From contig JAFGKY010000005.1 in NCBI GenBank assembly GCA_016928305.1, forward strand, positions 19,499 to 83,498: DNA of 64,000 bases, in the 5' to 3' direction. Below, one piece after another: positions 26,936-36,417 of this stretch; the first letter of the stretch is position 1; each line of letters opens with the position of its first letter. The notes beneath the pieces are model-generated. The model worked only from the letters and a program-made list of their open reading frames with translations, was not told the DNA's origin and made no database searches. The stretch is from Bacteroidales bacterium (GTDB lineage: Bacteria; Bacteroidota; Bacteroidia; Bacteroidales; UBA10428). A program made the position numbers and the translations under genes.

Positions 26936-27700
26936 ATGGCAACATTAAAACCGCATATACCCAACTTTTTTACATGTCTTAATTTGTTTTCCGGGTGCCT
27001 TTCCATCGTGTATGCTACCGGTGAGGATTTAAAACTGGCAGGTATCTTTATTATCATAGCTGCTCTGTTTGATTTTGCTGACGGATGGTTGGCCAGGCTG
27101 CTTAACGGCTATTCAGAATTTGGGAAACAGTTGGATTCACTCGCTGATGTTGTCAGTTTTGGAGTAGCTCCTTCTTTTATTGTTTATAAACTTTTACAGT
27201 TTGCGCTGGTTGACAGTGCACCCGAATCGAATTTCAATATTGTTGAACCGGGATTTATACAGACAATGGTTTTAGGCTCCTCTTTTCTGATAGCCATTTT
27301 TGCAGCACTTCGGCTGGCCCGGTTTAATATCGATACAACCCAGACAGAATCTTTCAGAGGGCTTCCGACACCTGCTGCAGCCTTGCTGATTGCTGCACTT
27401 GCATTTGTTGTTACCGATGATCAGCACAATCTTCCCATGGAATCCTTCATATTGAAACTGTGGTTCCTGTTGATTCTTATTGCAGCTGTATGCGGACTGA
27501 TGGTTTCCGGAATCAGAATGTTTTCCATGAAATTCAAACATTATGGAATCAAGGATAACGTCGTTCGTTACCTGTTCCTGTTGTTTTCCATAATCCTTCT
27601 GATTCTGTTCCGGCTTCCGGGCTTTTTCCCGGTCATTCTTTTGTATATATTGTTGTCCTTTGTTTATCCGCTGTTCAGGCCATCCTCAGCAACACCGTAA
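26936..27700 (+). CDS. pssA: CDP-diacylglycerol-serine O-phosphatidyltransferase
   Basis: A 254-residue inner-membrane enzyme of the CDP-alcohol phosphatidyltransferase family, making phosphatidylserine. The motif D-G-x2-A-R-x8-G-x3-D-x3-D is present: A-D-G-W-L-A-R-L-L-N-G-Y-S-E-F-G-K-Q-L-D followed by S-L-A-D. About seven hydrophobic segments. A TATCTTTA -7-like element lies near 26906-26913. After the stop, CCTCAG (27722-27727) can pair with CTGAGG (27739-27744), followed by a T-run near 27752, a possible terminator that also overlaps the end of the convergent cydX-like gene. Confidence 0.85.
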   Translation: MATLKPHIPNFFTCLNLFSGCLSIVYATGEDLKLAGIFIIIAALFDFADGWLARLLNGYSEFGKQLDSLADVVSFGVAPSFIVYKLLQFALVDSAPESNFNIVEPGFIQTMVLGSSFLIAIFAALRLARFNIDTTQTESFRGLPTPAAALLIAALAFVVTDDQHNLPMESFILKLWFLLILIAAVCGLMVSGIRMFSMKFKHYGIKDNVVRYLFLLFSIILLILFRLPGFFPVILLYILLSFVYPLFRPSSATP

Positions 27701-27727
27701 TCCAGCGATCACAATAAGTCCTCAGGA

Positions 27728-27850
27728 TTACTTTACTTCTGAGGAATGGTGTTTTTTTTCATAAACCTTCACTGCCCATCGAATAATATAATAACTTACC
27801 ACAATCATGGCCGGCCAGCTCAACAAGGTCAATATAGATTCAACATTCAT
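27728..27850 (-). CDS. CydX-like single-pass small subunit of cytochrome bd oxidase
   Basis: A 40-codon ORF that starts 15 bases after the cydB stop. The translation begins M-N-V-E-S-I-L-T-L-L-S-W-P-A-M-I and continues with V-V-S-Y-Y-I-I-R-W-A-V, one transmembrane helix, then a basic hydrophilic tail K-V-Y-E-K-K-H-H. Size, topology and position as last gene of cydAB match CydX/CydZ-type subunits of other bacteria. There is no clear residue-level identity to E. coli CydX, so the assignment is by context. Confidence 0.6.
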   Translation of the reverse strand: MNVESILTLLSWPAMIVVSYYIIRWAVKVYEKKHHSSEVK

Positions 27851-27865
27851 AAGCGCGATATGGAT

Positions 27866-29020
27866 TTAATATACATGTGATTCCGAATTCACTTCACCGG
27901 CATCAATTCTTTTTTTATTAATCGATTTCCAGGCAATGAATATATAGGCGAAAACTACCGGCACAAGTAAGGAAACATAACTCATAGCCGTGAGTGTATA
28001 ATGACTCGATGAACTGTTATATATGGTCAGGGAACTTTGCAAATCAAATGATGAAGGATAATAGGCCGTGTTGTTGAATCCGGCAATTGCAAACAAGGAA
28101 AAAACGACGACAACCGTTCCCGGGCCAGCAAACCATATTCCATTGGCAGATACCTTCCGTACTGATTTTATGATGCCGAATAAAACAAGGCCCACGCCTG
28201 TCAGGAATATTACTGCTATGAAGGGCATCCCGATGAGGTTATGAAAATATTTGTAGGGCTCAAGCGATATCTCCCCGGAGACCGGGTCCAATGCAAAGCC
28301 CTTAATCAGAAACAGCCACACCATGAAGAACAGAAAAAAGATCAGAAAAGGGATTGCGTTGAAAATCAGGTATTTTCTTGCACGCATCAGGATGTTATCT
28401 TCGGCAACATTGTTCATAAAATAAAGAATGGCCAGAATCCTGGCCAGGAAAAACACAGCCAGGCCCAGGGCAAGGTTATGCACATTAAGAAGGGATTCAA
28501 GACCATGACTGTTGGTTTCCCATCGTGTAATTGCCACATCGGTACCTCCGGAAATATGATTAAAATCGATGGAGAATTTGGACCCTGTGAAAAAAGTGGC
28601 TACAACCACGCCCAGCATAAAAGTTCCGCAGGCGCCATTGATAAAAAGAAAATTTTCATAAGTACCGGAGCCGAAGATATTGTTTGGTTTCGATCTGTAT
28701 TCATATGCAATTGCCTGAATAATGAAGCATAAAAGAATGCTGATCCAAATCCAATAGGCTCCGCCGAAACTGGTGGCATAAAACAATGGAAACGAAGCAA
28801 AAAAAGCACCCCCGAACGTAACAAGTGTAGTAAATGTAAACTCCCATTTTCGCCCAAGTGAATTCACCAGAATAGTTCGTTCGGTCTCAGTTTTTCCCAG
28901 CGTATATATCAATGTTTGACCACCCTGAACAAAAAGCAAGAATACAAGGACACCTCCCAGCAGCGACATGATGCCCCACCAGTATTCCTGCAGGGCGGTA
29001 TGCGACAAGGTTTCAAACAT
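27866..29020 (-). CDS. cydB: Cytochrome bd ubiquinol oxidase subunit II
   Basis: A 384-residue polytopic protein (about eight or nine membrane helices) of the CydB family: early W-W-G-I-M-S-L-L-G-G, V-L-V-F-L-L-F-V-Q-G-G-Q, and R-K-W-E-F-T-F-T-T-L-V-T-F-G-G-A-F-F-A-S-F-P. Pairs with CydA to form the high-affinity terminal oxidase. It starts just after the cydA stop (TGA at 29022), so the two are coupled. Confidence 0.92.
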   Translation of the reverse strand: MFETLSHTALQEYWWGIMSLLGGVLVFLLFVQGGQTLIYTLGKTETERTILVNSLGRKWEFTFTTLVTFGGAFFASFPLFYATSFGGAYWIWISILLCFIIQAIAYEYRSKPNNIFGSGTYENFLFINGACGTFMLGVVVATFFTGSKFSIDFNHISGGTDVAITRWETNSHGLESLLNVHNLALGLAVFFLARILAILYFMNNVAEDNILMRARKYLIFNAIPFLIFFLFFMVWLFLIKGFALDPVSGEISLEPYKYFHNLIGMPFIAVIFLTGVGLVLFGIIKSVRKVSANGIWFAGPGTVVVVFSLFAIAGFNNTAYYPSSFDLQSSLTIYNSSSSHYTLTAMSYVSLLVPVVFAYIFIAWKSINKKRIDAGEVNSESHVY

Positions 29021-29021
29021 T

Positions 29022-30596
29022 TCATTTACCTCCTTCCTTAGGTCCGATTTTTATTTGTTTCAGCATTATACTGATTTCAGCAATTAATAAGCCGGTAAAA
29101 ATGCAGGCAAATAACAGAAAGGTTACCTGAACTGAACTGGCGTTAATATGAGAAACAGCAGCAACAGTCGGTAACAGATCCTGTACTACCCAGGGCTGAC
29201 GTCCCAATTCTGCAACGATCCACCCTGCCTCTGATGCCAAATAGGCCAACGGGATTGTAAATACGGCAAGCCATAACAGGATCCTCGTATTTTCCAGTTT
29301 ATCGTACCATACTAATACAATGAAAACAGCCAATAAAAGCATAAAATAAAAACCCAATCCCACCATCAGGTGAAAACTGTAGAATGTGAGTGGAACATTG
29401 GGAATCAGACTGTTGGGATCGTTCAGAAATCCATAGCCGAAATACTTAAAATAGTCTTCCTTAAAGCTGGGATCATAAAATTTTTCTTTCAGCTGCTTAT
29501 ATGCCGTGGTATCTCCTTTATCCTTTGCATCCTTCATTTCTGCAAGTGTTTCCCGTGCGTAACCGCCGCGTTCTATTTTTTCCCGTGCGGCGATTATACC
29601 CTTTTCGGAATTACCATCGACCAGATCATTGATCCCTGGGACAAAAGCATTCCAGGAACCGGCAGCCATATAAGAGAGCAGGTTGGGAATCTCAAGTTTT
29701 AACGAGACACGGTGTACTTTGCGGCCTGATGTGTCTTCCTCGCCCGGTGTTAATACTCCAAGGACAATCAATCCGGTTCCCTCCCGGCCGTCATAAAGGC
29801 CTTCCAGTGCGGCGAATTTAACCGGCTGAGTACGGGCGATCAGCCTTGCAGAACCATCACCGGAATAGATAAGCATTAAAACGGAGATCAATCCAAACAA
29901 TGATGCCACCAGAATGCTCTTCTTTGCCAGAAGCAATTCTCTTCTTTTAAGGATAAACCAGGAGCTGACACCGACCACAAAAAGGGAACCAAGTACAAAA
30001 CCCGATGTGATGGTGTGGATGAACTTATTGACAGCAACAGGGGAAAGGAAAACTTCCCAGAAATTCATCATCTCATTCCGGGCCAGATCAGGATTAAACT
30101 GCATGCCCACCGGATACTGCATCCATGCGTTGGCAACCAGGATCCACAAAGCCGATAAATTGGCCCCAAAAGCCACAAGCCATGTTGATACCAGGTGAAA
30201 TTTCCGGCTCACCTTGTTCCATCCAAAAAACATTACCGCAATAAATGTCGATTCAAGGAAGAAGGCCATGATACCCTCAATGGCAAGTGGGGCACCAAAA
30301 ATATCACCAACAAACCAGGAATAATTTGACCAGTTTGTGCCGAATTCAAATTCAAGGATAATGCCGGTGGCCACGCCAATAGCGAAATTAATCCCGAAAA
30401 GGGTCATCCAGAACTTGGTGATCCTTTTCCACTCTTCCTTGCCTGTGCGCACATAAAAAGTTTCCATGATAGCCAGAATAAAAGAAAGACCCAGGGTTAA
30501 CGGGACAAAAATCCAATGGTAAATAGCCGTCAGGGCAAACTGACCTCTCGACCAATCAACCAGAGACATATCAAAATTCTCAAGCATATCAGGCAT
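29022..30596 (-). CDS. cydA: Cytochrome bd ubiquinol oxidase subunit I
   Basis: A 524-residue haem-bearing subunit of cytochrome bd. Visible: the N-terminal R-G-Q-F-A-L-T-A-I-Y-H-W haem ligand region, G-I-N-F-A-I-G-V-A-T-G, the I-H-T-I-T-S-G-F-V-L-G His segment, a periplasmic Q-loop region rich in charged residues (about 250-390), and the C-terminal G-R-Q-P-W motif. Reduces O2 to water using quinol, suited to microaerobic growth and O2 detoxification. Start overlaps the DUF4492 stop (TAATG). Confidence 0.95.
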   Translation of the reverse strand: MPDMLENFDMSLVDWSRGQFALTAIYHWIFVPLTLGLSFILAIMETFYVRTGKEEWKRITKFWMTLFGINFAIGVATGIILEFEFGTNWSNYSWFVGDIFGAPLAIEGIMAFFLESTFIAVMFFGWNKVSRKFHLVSTWLVAFGANLSALWILVANAWMQYPVGMQFNPDLARNEMMNFWEVFLSPVAVNKFIHTITSGFVLGSLFVVGVSSWFILKRRELLLAKKSILVASLFGLISVLMLIYSGDGSARLIARTQPVKFAALEGLYDGREGTGLIVLGVLTPGEEDTSGRKVHRVSLKLEIPNLLSYMAAGSWNAFVPGINDLVDGNSEKGIIAAREKIERGGYARETLAEMKDAKDKGDTTAYKQLKEKFYDPSFKEDYFKYFGYGFLNDPNSLIPNVPLTFYSFHLMVGLGFYFMLLLAVFIVLVWYDKLENTRILLWLAVFTIPLAYLASEAGWIVAELGRQPWVVQDLLPTVAAVSHINASSVQVTFLLFACIFTGLLIAEISIMLKQIKIGPKEGGK

Positions 30597-30808
30597 TATT
30601 TTGATAGTTGTTCAAGCACATAATCGCCACGCTCCTCGTCAGATGTAAAGTTTTTTTTCAAAACATCCGGGAAAAAGAATAATTTCAGGATAAAAAACAG
30701 GATAAAAAGTTTAATCAGGATAATTACCCATAATTTCTTTCCGACCGTCATGCTCCGGAAGCCATCGTAATAAAAGTAAAAAAGCCGTTGGAAGAGTGAT
30801 TTTTTCAT
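30596..30808 (-). CDS. DUF4492 protein, cytochrome bd-associated
   Basis: A 70-residue single-pass membrane protein (helix about residues 24-47) of the DUF4492 type: F-Y-F-Y-Y-D-G-F-R-S-M-T-V-G-K-K-L-W. This small family regularly precedes cydA in Bacteroidota and some Campylobacterota. Overlaps cydA by one base. Probably an assembly or stability factor for the oxidase, inferred from linkage only. Confidence 0.8.
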   Translation of the reverse strand: MKKSLFQRLFYFYYDGFRSMTVGKKLWVIILIKLFILFFILKLFFFPDVLKKNFTSDEERGDYVLEQLSK

Positions 30809-30830
30809 ATCCTGATGTTACTGCTATTCG

Positions 30831-30860
30831 TAAAGATAAGAAATATAGAAGAAAATCAAA
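30831..30860 (-). promoter_or_regulatory. Putative cyd operon promoter
   Basis: On the minus strand, TTTG (30857-30860), an 18-base spacer and TATCTTTA (30831-30838) fit the -33/-7 pattern, 22 bases before DUF4492. GTGTGACAC (30865-30873), an odd-centred inverted repeat, lies just upstream and could be a regulator half-site pair. Confidence 0.5.
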
Positions 30861-30955
30861 GGGGGTGTGACACGCTTTGCATCCCAACGGCGATCGATAA
30901 CCTACCAGGATGTATGCCAAAGGAAATGTTGAGGATCTTAAGTGTATCATTAAAT

Positions 30956-31049
30956 AACGAACAAGGAACGCTGAATGTCGAATAACGAAGATAATTTGTT
31001 CTATGTTTTATCTTCATTATTCGGAGTTCGTCATTCCTTGTTCGATGTT
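30956..31049. repeat. 94-base imperfect palindrome between fucI and cyd operon
   Basis: The left arm (30956-30994, with ACGAACAAGGAA and GAATAACGAAGATAA) is largely complementary to the right arm (31008-31049, with TTATCTTCATTATTC and TTCCTTGTTCG), separated by a 13-base loop. MITE- or REP-like shape. It could form the 3' hairpin of the fucI transcript. Confidence 0.65.
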
Positions 31050-31080
31050 CAATTCTTATATGAATTCCCCGGTAAGGCTT

Positions 31081-32859
31081 TTATTTATATACCGGCCCGT
31101 ACGCCGTGCAGGCCCTGTAATCGGCACCTTCCGCATCCATACCGAACGCGCTCCATGCACATGGTCTGAATACCTTTCCCTCGTCAACATTATGCATGCA
31201 AACCGGTATGCGCAACATCGATGCCAGGGTGATCAAGTCGGCACCGATATGGCCGCAACTGAATGCGCCATGGTTTGCACCCCAGTTGGCCATAACGGAA
31301 TACACATCAGCAAATGCACCACGTCCGGTAAGAACAGGCACAAACCATGTTGTCGGCCAGGTTTCGTTTGTACGTTCATGCAGTATTCTATGAACATCCT
31401 GGGGAATATCAACCGAATACCCCTCTGCCAGTTGCAATACCGGACCAAGCCCTTTTACCAGGTTAATACGCGACATGGTGATGGGCATACTGCCCTTTGA
31501 CAAATAGGTACTGGAAAATCCGCCTCCTCTGAAATACTCCATTACGGCAGGACTCCATTTTGTGGCTTGGAGGCATGCCTTAGCATCCGCAGCGGTTATT
31601 TCCCAATATGGCTTGATTACCGGATTACCTTTTCTGTCGCTTTGCTGCCCGGTGCCATCGAGCGAAGCAGATCCTGAATTGATCAGGTGGATAATACCAT
31701 TTCGTGCCAGTCCTGTCAGGCTTTTACCGGTTACCCTTTTCACAGCCTGAGGGCTCCAGTAAGTACGTACATCGGCAAAGATCTGTGCCGTGCTGGTAAC
31801 CAGGTGACCTAACAACATGGCAACACCGTTCAGTGAATCGTTCTCGGTTGCAACGATATAGGGTTGCCGGATCCCGTTCCAGTCAAAAGAGGAATTCAGT
31901 ATGGCCTCGGAAAAATCCCCGTTGGGAAAATGATCGGTCCATTGCCGCTGCCCCTGGAAACCGGATGCTATGGCATTATGACCCAGTGCCTCTTCACCAA
32001 AACCCATTTTCTTCAATACAGGATTTCCAACCATCAGATCCCGGATAATCATGGTCATTTTAACCACAAATTCCCATTCTTTCTTTTTATCTTTCTCAGA
32101 TTTCTTTTTTTTAAGTGGATTGGTATCTTTTCCTTCCTTACAGTTCTGCCCTACCCATATTATAGCCCGTTTAAACTCATTCTGATCGTATATACCACGA
32201 TCAATCCTACGTATTAACTCACTCATATCGACATATTCATTCCGCATTCCCAGGAAAGACTGAAAAAAATCTTCCTGCACAATGGATCCTGCTATCCCCA
32301 TAGAAACAGAACCTATCGAAAGGTATGACTTGCCACGCATGGCGGCTGCTGCCAGTCCCGCCTTTACAAAACGCAACAGTTTTTCTTTCACATCAGTCGG
32401 AATTTTATTGTCCCCGGCATCCTGAACATCACGTCCGTAAATACCAAAAGCAGGCAATCCTTTTTGGTTATGTCCGGCCAGTGCAGCAGCAAGGTAAACG
32501 GCACCCGGACGTTCGGTGCCGTTAAATCCCCAGATGGCTTTCGGCATATGCGGATCCATATCGATGGTCTCGCTGCCGTAACACCAGCAGGGCGTAACAG
32601 TCAGGGAAACACCCACTCCTTCGCGCCTGAACTTATCGGCTGCCATAGCCGCCTCGGCAACACCGCCAATGCAGGAACCGGCAATCACACATTCTACCTG
32701 GCTGCCATCAGGGTGCTTCAATGATTCACTCAGAAATTTTGCTACATTCCGGGCCATTCCCATGGTTTGATTTTCAAGGGACTCCCGTACTCCCCCCAGC
32801 CTTCCGTCAATGGCCGGCCGGATGCCTATTTTCGGATTCGATCCGTGCAGTCTGCTCAT
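31081..32859 (-). CDS. fucI: L-fucose isomerase
   Basis: Isomerises L-fucose to L-fuculose (family also acts on D-arabinose). The 592-residue length is normal. Sequence begins [20 protein letters not shown] and includes [28 protein letters not shown] and F-G-I-Y-G-R-D-V-Q, all characteristic of FucI. Metal-binding acidic residues are in the central domain. Downstream of a GntR regulator by 25 bases. No fuculokinase or aldolase is in the window, so the rest of the pathway must be elsewhere. Confidence 0.95.
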   Translation of the reverse strand: MSRLHGSNPKIGIRPAIDGRLGGVRESLENQTMGMARNVAKFLSESLKHPDGSQVECVIAGSCIGGVAEAAMAADKFRREGVGVSLTVTPCWCYGSETIDMDPHMPKAIWGFNGTERPGAVYLAAALAGHNQKGLPAFGIYGRDVQDAGDNKIPTDVKEKLLRFVKAGLAAAAMRGKSYLSIGSVSMGIAGSIVQEDFFQSFLGMRNEYVDMSELIRRIDRGIYDQNEFKRAIIWVGQNCKEGKDTNPLKKKKSEKDKKKEWEFVVKMTMIIRDLMVGNPVLKKMGFGEEALGHNAIASGFQGQRQWTDHFPNGDFSEAILNSSFDWNGIRQPYIVATENDSLNGVAMLLGHLVTSTAQIFADVRTYWSPQAVKRVTGKSLTGLARNGIIHLINSGSASLDGTGQQSDRKGNPVIKPYWEITAADAKACLQATKWSPAVMEYFRGGGFSSTYLSKGSMPITMSRINLVKGLGPVLQLAEGYSVDIPQDVHRILHERTNETWPTTWFVPVLTGRGAFADVYSVMANWGANHGAFSCGHIGADLITLASMLRIPVCMHNVDEGKVFRPCAWSAFGMDAEGADYRACTAYGPVYK

Positions 32860-32884
32860 ACGTATAATAATTTGTTTAGATATT

Positions 32885-33880
32885 TCATAATGAATTTCTT
32901 ACGATTAATCGGGTTGGAATTATTGCCTGAACTTTTTCTTTGTTTTCGACATATTGGGCCGCCCTTGTTCCCATTAGCCTGAAATCGGTGGAAATAGTAG
33001 TGATCCCGTTCTCAAGAACTTCATAAAGAGGCGAATCATTATACGCCAGTAAACCAATGTCTGTTCCAGTCCGGAGCTTTTTGGCACGCACAACTTTCAA
33101 AATGCTTACGATATCTTTCTGACGGAAAAAAAAGTATGCCTGCCGCGGTAAAACAGTCTTATCATCAATTGTCTCCGTTAATTCCCAAAGAAGACCTGCT
33201 TCTGAACAAAAACGTTTAAAATATTCCAGTGTTGTCACCGGATGAAAGGATCCTTCGGGATATACATAACAGATCTTTCGGTATTTCCGCAGCATATCTC
33301 TTGCCTGAATAAAGCAATTATAAGGTTGTTCACCAAAATCCTGACAAACATAAGAGTATTTTTCATCCTTATACTGGCCCCAGTCGAGTATTAAAAGTTT
33401 GTTGGCATCGATTTTATAAAGGATATCACTGATCTTTTCATTGTTGAAATTCATCACCACGTACATATGGTATTTTCCTACACTGTCAAGCAATACTGAC
33501 TCAAATACGGCATAGTTGTAGTGATGAAAGGCCAGATCAACTTTGTAGCTTGAGGGAAGGTTTGAAACAAAAGAATTATATAATTCATCTTTAAAAGGGC
33601 TATAAGAGTCAAGAAACAATAACACCCTCGTGGTTGTCTGTGCAACCCTGTATCCCTTCGCAGGAGTCGATTCAACCAGCCCTCTCTTTTTCAGCTCACC
33701 ATATGCCTTAAAAACCGTATCCCTCGACAAGCCAAATTGAAAACTCAATTTATTGATGGAAGGAAGTTCGTCACCAATCTCATACGCACCAAAGTTGATC
33801 GCATTCAGGATGGTATTTATAACTCGCTGCAGTTTTGTGTGTGCACCGGAGAAATCCATGTGTAATGGTTTTCTTTTCAT
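32885..33880 (-). CDS. GntR-family regulator with LacI-type ligand domain
   Basis: A 331-residue regulator: N-terminal winged helix (about residues 10-78; [22 protein letters not shown], and G-Y-R-V wing) and a C-terminal periplasmic-binding-protein-like effector domain (about 85-331). This AraR/BT-type architecture commonly controls sugar genes in Bacteroidota. It is the first gene of an apparent operon with fucI, so L-fucose or a derived sugar is the likely effector, by inference. Confidence 0.85.
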   Translation of the reverse strand: MKRKPLHMDFSGAHTKLQRVINTILNAINFGAYEIGDELPSINKLSFQFGLSRDTVFKAYGELKKRGLVESTPAKGYRVAQTTTRVLLFLDSYSPFKDELYNSFVSNLPSSYKVDLAFHHYNYAVFESVLLDSVGKYHMYVVMNFNNEKISDILYKIDANKLLILDWGQYKDEKYSYVCQDFGEQPYNCFIQARDMLRKYRKICYVYPEGSFHPVTTLEYFKRFCSEAGLLWELTETIDDKTVLPRQAYFFFRQKDIVSILKVVRAKKLRTGTDIGLLAYNDSPLYEVLENGITTISTDFRLMGTRAAQYVENKEKVQAIIPTRLIVRNSL

Positions 33881-33891
33881 TATAAGATTGA

Positions 33892-33920
33892 TCTGTGCTG
33901 TTCTGTGCTGATCAAAAATA
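33892..33920 (-). promoter_or_regulatory. Putative promoter and direct-repeat operator of the fuc operon
   Basis: Minus-strand TATTTTTG (33913-33920) fits the -7 element. Between it and the regulator start are two direct copies of TCTGTGCTG (33892-33900, 33902-33910) at a 10-base period, well placed for autoregulation. Confidence 0.45.
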
Positions 33921-33999
33921 AAGAAAAAAACCTGTATTTAAAAATACCCGTGCACAAATTTCAGCATGAGAAATTTCACAATCCAACATTGTCAAACAA

Positions 34000-34326
34000 T
34001 TATCCACGTATCATTACCAGCATCATCTTATACCGCTCAATGGCGTTCAGGGCATGTGGTATATTGGCAGGCATGATAATGGCTTCTCCTGCCTTTAAAA
34101 TGTTTAATTTCCCTCCTATCGTAATACCCGCCTTGCCATCGAGTATCAGTGCCATAGCATCGAAAGGTGTTGTATGCTCCGAAAGACCTTCACCTTTATC
34201 AAAGGCAAACAGCGTAATGTTGCCATTTTCTCCTTTCATTACCTGCCTGCTGATAACAGCCTGCGTTGAGTAGGCAACAGCATCAGCCGCAATGAATTTT
34301 TCGCCTTTTTCAATTGATTGTTCCAT
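34000..34326 (-). CDS. Small cupin-domain protein
   Basis: A 108-residue single cupin. The first motif is present as G-L-S-E-H-T-T-P-F-D-A-M-A-L-I-L-D-G-K-A and the second as M-P-A-N-I-P-H-A-L-N-A; with only His residues at the expected sites, metal binding is possible. Substrate unknown. It follows hcp on the same strand by 104 bases that contain a palindromic repeat. Similar cupins often neighbour hcp or nitrosative-stress genes in anaerobes, which is suggestive only. Confidence 0.75.
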   Translation of the reverse strand: MEQSIEKGEKFIAADAVAYSTQAVISRQVMKGENGNITLFAFDKGEGLSEHTTPFDAMALILDGKAGITIGGKLNILKAGEAIIMPANIPHALNAIERYKMMLVMIRG

Positions 34327-34368
34327 TTGTACACTATTAAATTATCGTCATTTTCATTCTCATTCTCA

Positions 34369-34402
34369 GACTCTGGCAGGTCTTACAGACTCTGCCAGGT
34401 CT
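34369..34402. repeat. CTGGCAG/CTGCCAG palindromic repeat
   Basis: CTGGCAG (34373-34379) and CTGCCAG (34392-34398) are complementary, and the flanks AGACTCTG and AGGTCTT are also repeated directly. A related copy is at 61257-61292. It sits between hcp and the cupin gene, followed by a TTCGATCTTCC direct repeat. Confidence 0.55.
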
Positions 34403-34430
34403 TTCTTCGATCTTCCTTCTTCGATCTTCA

Positions 34431-36080
34431 TCATCCCCACACCCAGGCCATATCGGCTTCCACTGTCGATATGCCCCCAATTCCAAACTTGTCAACCAGC
34501 ACCTTAACCACATTGGGTGACAGAAAAGCCGGCAATGTCGGTCCCAGGTGTATGTTTTTCACACCAAGGTAAAGCAATGCCAAGAGCACAATTACCGCTT
34601 TCTGCTCATACCAGGCAATGTTATACACGATAGGAAGTTTATTAATATCATCAAGACTGAATGCTTCTTTAAGCTTAAGCGCTATCATGGCCAGCGAATA
34701 TGAATCGTTACACTGTCCGGCATCGAGCACCCGGGGAATACCGTCAATATCACCCAGGGGAAGCTTGTTGTAGCGATATTTTGCACAACCCGCTGTAAGA
34801 ATTATCGTATTTTGTGGCAACTGCTTTGCAAAGTCTGTATAATATTCCCGGTCCTTCATTCGTCCGTCACAACCTGCCATCACAACGAATTTCCTTATTG
34901 CCCCCGATCTCACGGCTTGTACTATTTTTTCAGCCAGCAACGTAACCTGGTGATGGGCAAATCCCCCTGTTATTGTACCCTGTTCAATAGCTACCGGCGG
35001 TTTGCATTGTTTGGCATGCTCAATGATTTTCGAAAAGTCTTTAGGATTTCCATTTACACGGTCAGCAATGTGCTGAAATCCGTCAAATCCGGCCGCACCA
35101 GTCGTATAAACCTTGTCCGCATAGGGAGCATCACTCCGGGGCGGAACCAGGCAGTTGGTGGTAAAAAGAACCGGTCCGTTGAAGGTCTCAAATTCCTCTT
35201 TCTGCCGCCACCATGAATTGCCGTAATTACCGATAAAATGTTTGTATTTCTTGAAGGCAGGATAGTAATGTGCCGGCAGCATTTCACTATGCGTATATAC
35301 ATCAACTCCGGATCCTTCCGTCTGTTGCAGCAATTCATCAAGGTCTTTCAGGTCGTGGCCGCTGACTAAAATGCCCGGATTATTACCCACCCCGATGTTT
35401 ACCCTGGAAATCTCAGGGTGGCCGAAAGTTTCGGTATTTGCCTTATCCAGCAATGCCATTACTTCCACACCATGTTTCCCTGTTTCCATCACCCGTGCAA
35501 GCCATTCGTCAAGACTGATATTTTCATTCAATGTTTCCGATAATGCTTTCTGCATAAAGGCATCAACAGCATCGTTTTTATAACCAAGATTCCAGGCATG
35601 TTCGGCATAAGCCGCCATACCCTTCACACCATAGGTAACCAGTTCTTTCAGCGACCGGATATCGATATCCGTTGTGTTCAATATTCCGACTTTTTCAGCT
35701 TTTTCAAGAAAAGCTTCTTCGGTATCTGCATGCCATGAAGCCGCATCATAAATCTTCTCGATTTCTTTGCCTTCTTCCTTTAGTTCATCTCGAAGCCTGT
35801 CCCTTACTTTCAAACCGCTTTTGATCCGTTCCAGAAAGTTTTGTTTGCTGAAATTAGCATTGGTGATGGTTGCAAACAGGTTGTCAAAAACAAATTTATC
35901 AACATCAGGGTATTGCATACCCTGTTTCCTTGCTTCCGTATTGTATATACAGATACCTTTCACAACATATACCAGCAGGTCCTGGAGATTTGCAACATCT
36001 CCTTTTTTCCCGCATACGCCGTTAATGGTACATCCTGTACCTTTGGCTGTTTCCTGACATTGATAACAAAACATACCCAT
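34431..36080 (-). CDS. hcp: Hybrid cluster protein (hydroxylamine reductase / NO reductase)
   Basis: A 549-residue Hcp with the N-terminal cysteine cluster [21 protein letters not shown] (strict-anaerobe-type spacing), and C-terminal hybrid-cluster ligands in T-A-G-C-A-K-Y-R-Y and [10 protein letters not shown]. Hcp detoxifies NO and hydroxylamine in anaerobes. It diverges from a Crp/Fnr-type regulator gene, probably its controller. Its start codon abuts a degenerate copy of the multi-hairpin repeat element. Confidence 0.95.
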   Translation of the reverse strand: MGMFCYQCQETAKGTGCTINGVCGKKGDVANLQDLLVYVVKGICIYNTEARKQGMQYPDVDKFVFDNLFATITNANFSKQNFLERIKSGLKVRDRLRDELKEEGKEIEKIYDAASWHADTEEAFLEKAEKVGILNTTDIDIRSLKELVTYGVKGMAAYAEHAWNLGYKNDAVDAFMQKALSETLNENISLDEWLARVMETGKHGVEVMALLDKANTETFGHPEISRVNIGVGNNPGILVSGHDLKDLDELLQQTEGSGVDVYTHSEMLPAHYYPAFKKYKHFIGNYGNSWWRQKEEFETFNGPVLFTTNCLVPPRSDAPYADKVYTTGAAGFDGFQHIADRVNGNPKDFSKIIEHAKQCKPPVAIEQGTITGGFAHHQVTLLAEKIVQAVRSGAIRKFVVMAGCDGRMKDREYYTDFAKQLPQNTIILTAGCAKYRYNKLPLGDIDGIPRVLDAGQCNDSYSLAMIALKLKEAFSLDDINKLPIVYNIAWYEQKAVIVLLALLYLGVKNIHLGPTLPAFLSPNVVKVLVDKFGIGGISTVEADMAWVWG

Positions 36081-36215
36081 ACTATTTGTCGATTTATTGA
36101 TTTAATGATTTAATGATTTGCTTCGCCCTCCGCAGCCTTTCTCAATCACCGTATCTTTTGCAAAGGTGATGACAAAAGAGGGTTGATTTGTTGATTTATG
36201 GTTCACGGTTTATAA
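36081..36215 (-). repeat. Degenerate copy (C) of multi-hairpin start-codon element
   Basis: Read on the minus strand this holds a GTGAACC remnant, ATCAACAAATCAACCC, an outer stem CCCTC/GAGGG (36178-36182 with 36126-36130), an inner stem ATCACC/GGTGAT (36165-36170 with 36145-36150), the conserved GATTGAGAAAGGCTGCGG, and AAATCA-type repeats running to the hcp ATG. It matches copies A and B in order and orientation, but both stems differ in sequence while still pairing. Confidence 0.7.
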
Positions 36216-36417
36216 TTCAGCGTTAATAGGCAATCCTGAAAAGTTCCTTTATGACAACCGGGTACACACAACCCACAACCATCACACAAATCTTCATTTA
36301 TCTTAACAACTTCACGTATCATCTTCACTAATTTTTATTCTTAACGTTATAATTTTAACCAAAATTAGGATGTTTTAGTCGTTAATTTTGTATCATTTGT
36401 TACAAACATTGATTTTT
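36216..36417. other. Rest of the hcp-regulator divergent intergenic region
   Basis: The gap between hcp and the regulator totals 337 bases; the remainder holds no gene. TTTGTTACAAA, an 11-base palindrome near 36397, lies about 10 bases before the regulator ATG, and TTAACGTTATAA is near 36340. Both are candidate regulator sites, unproven. Confidence 0.4.
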
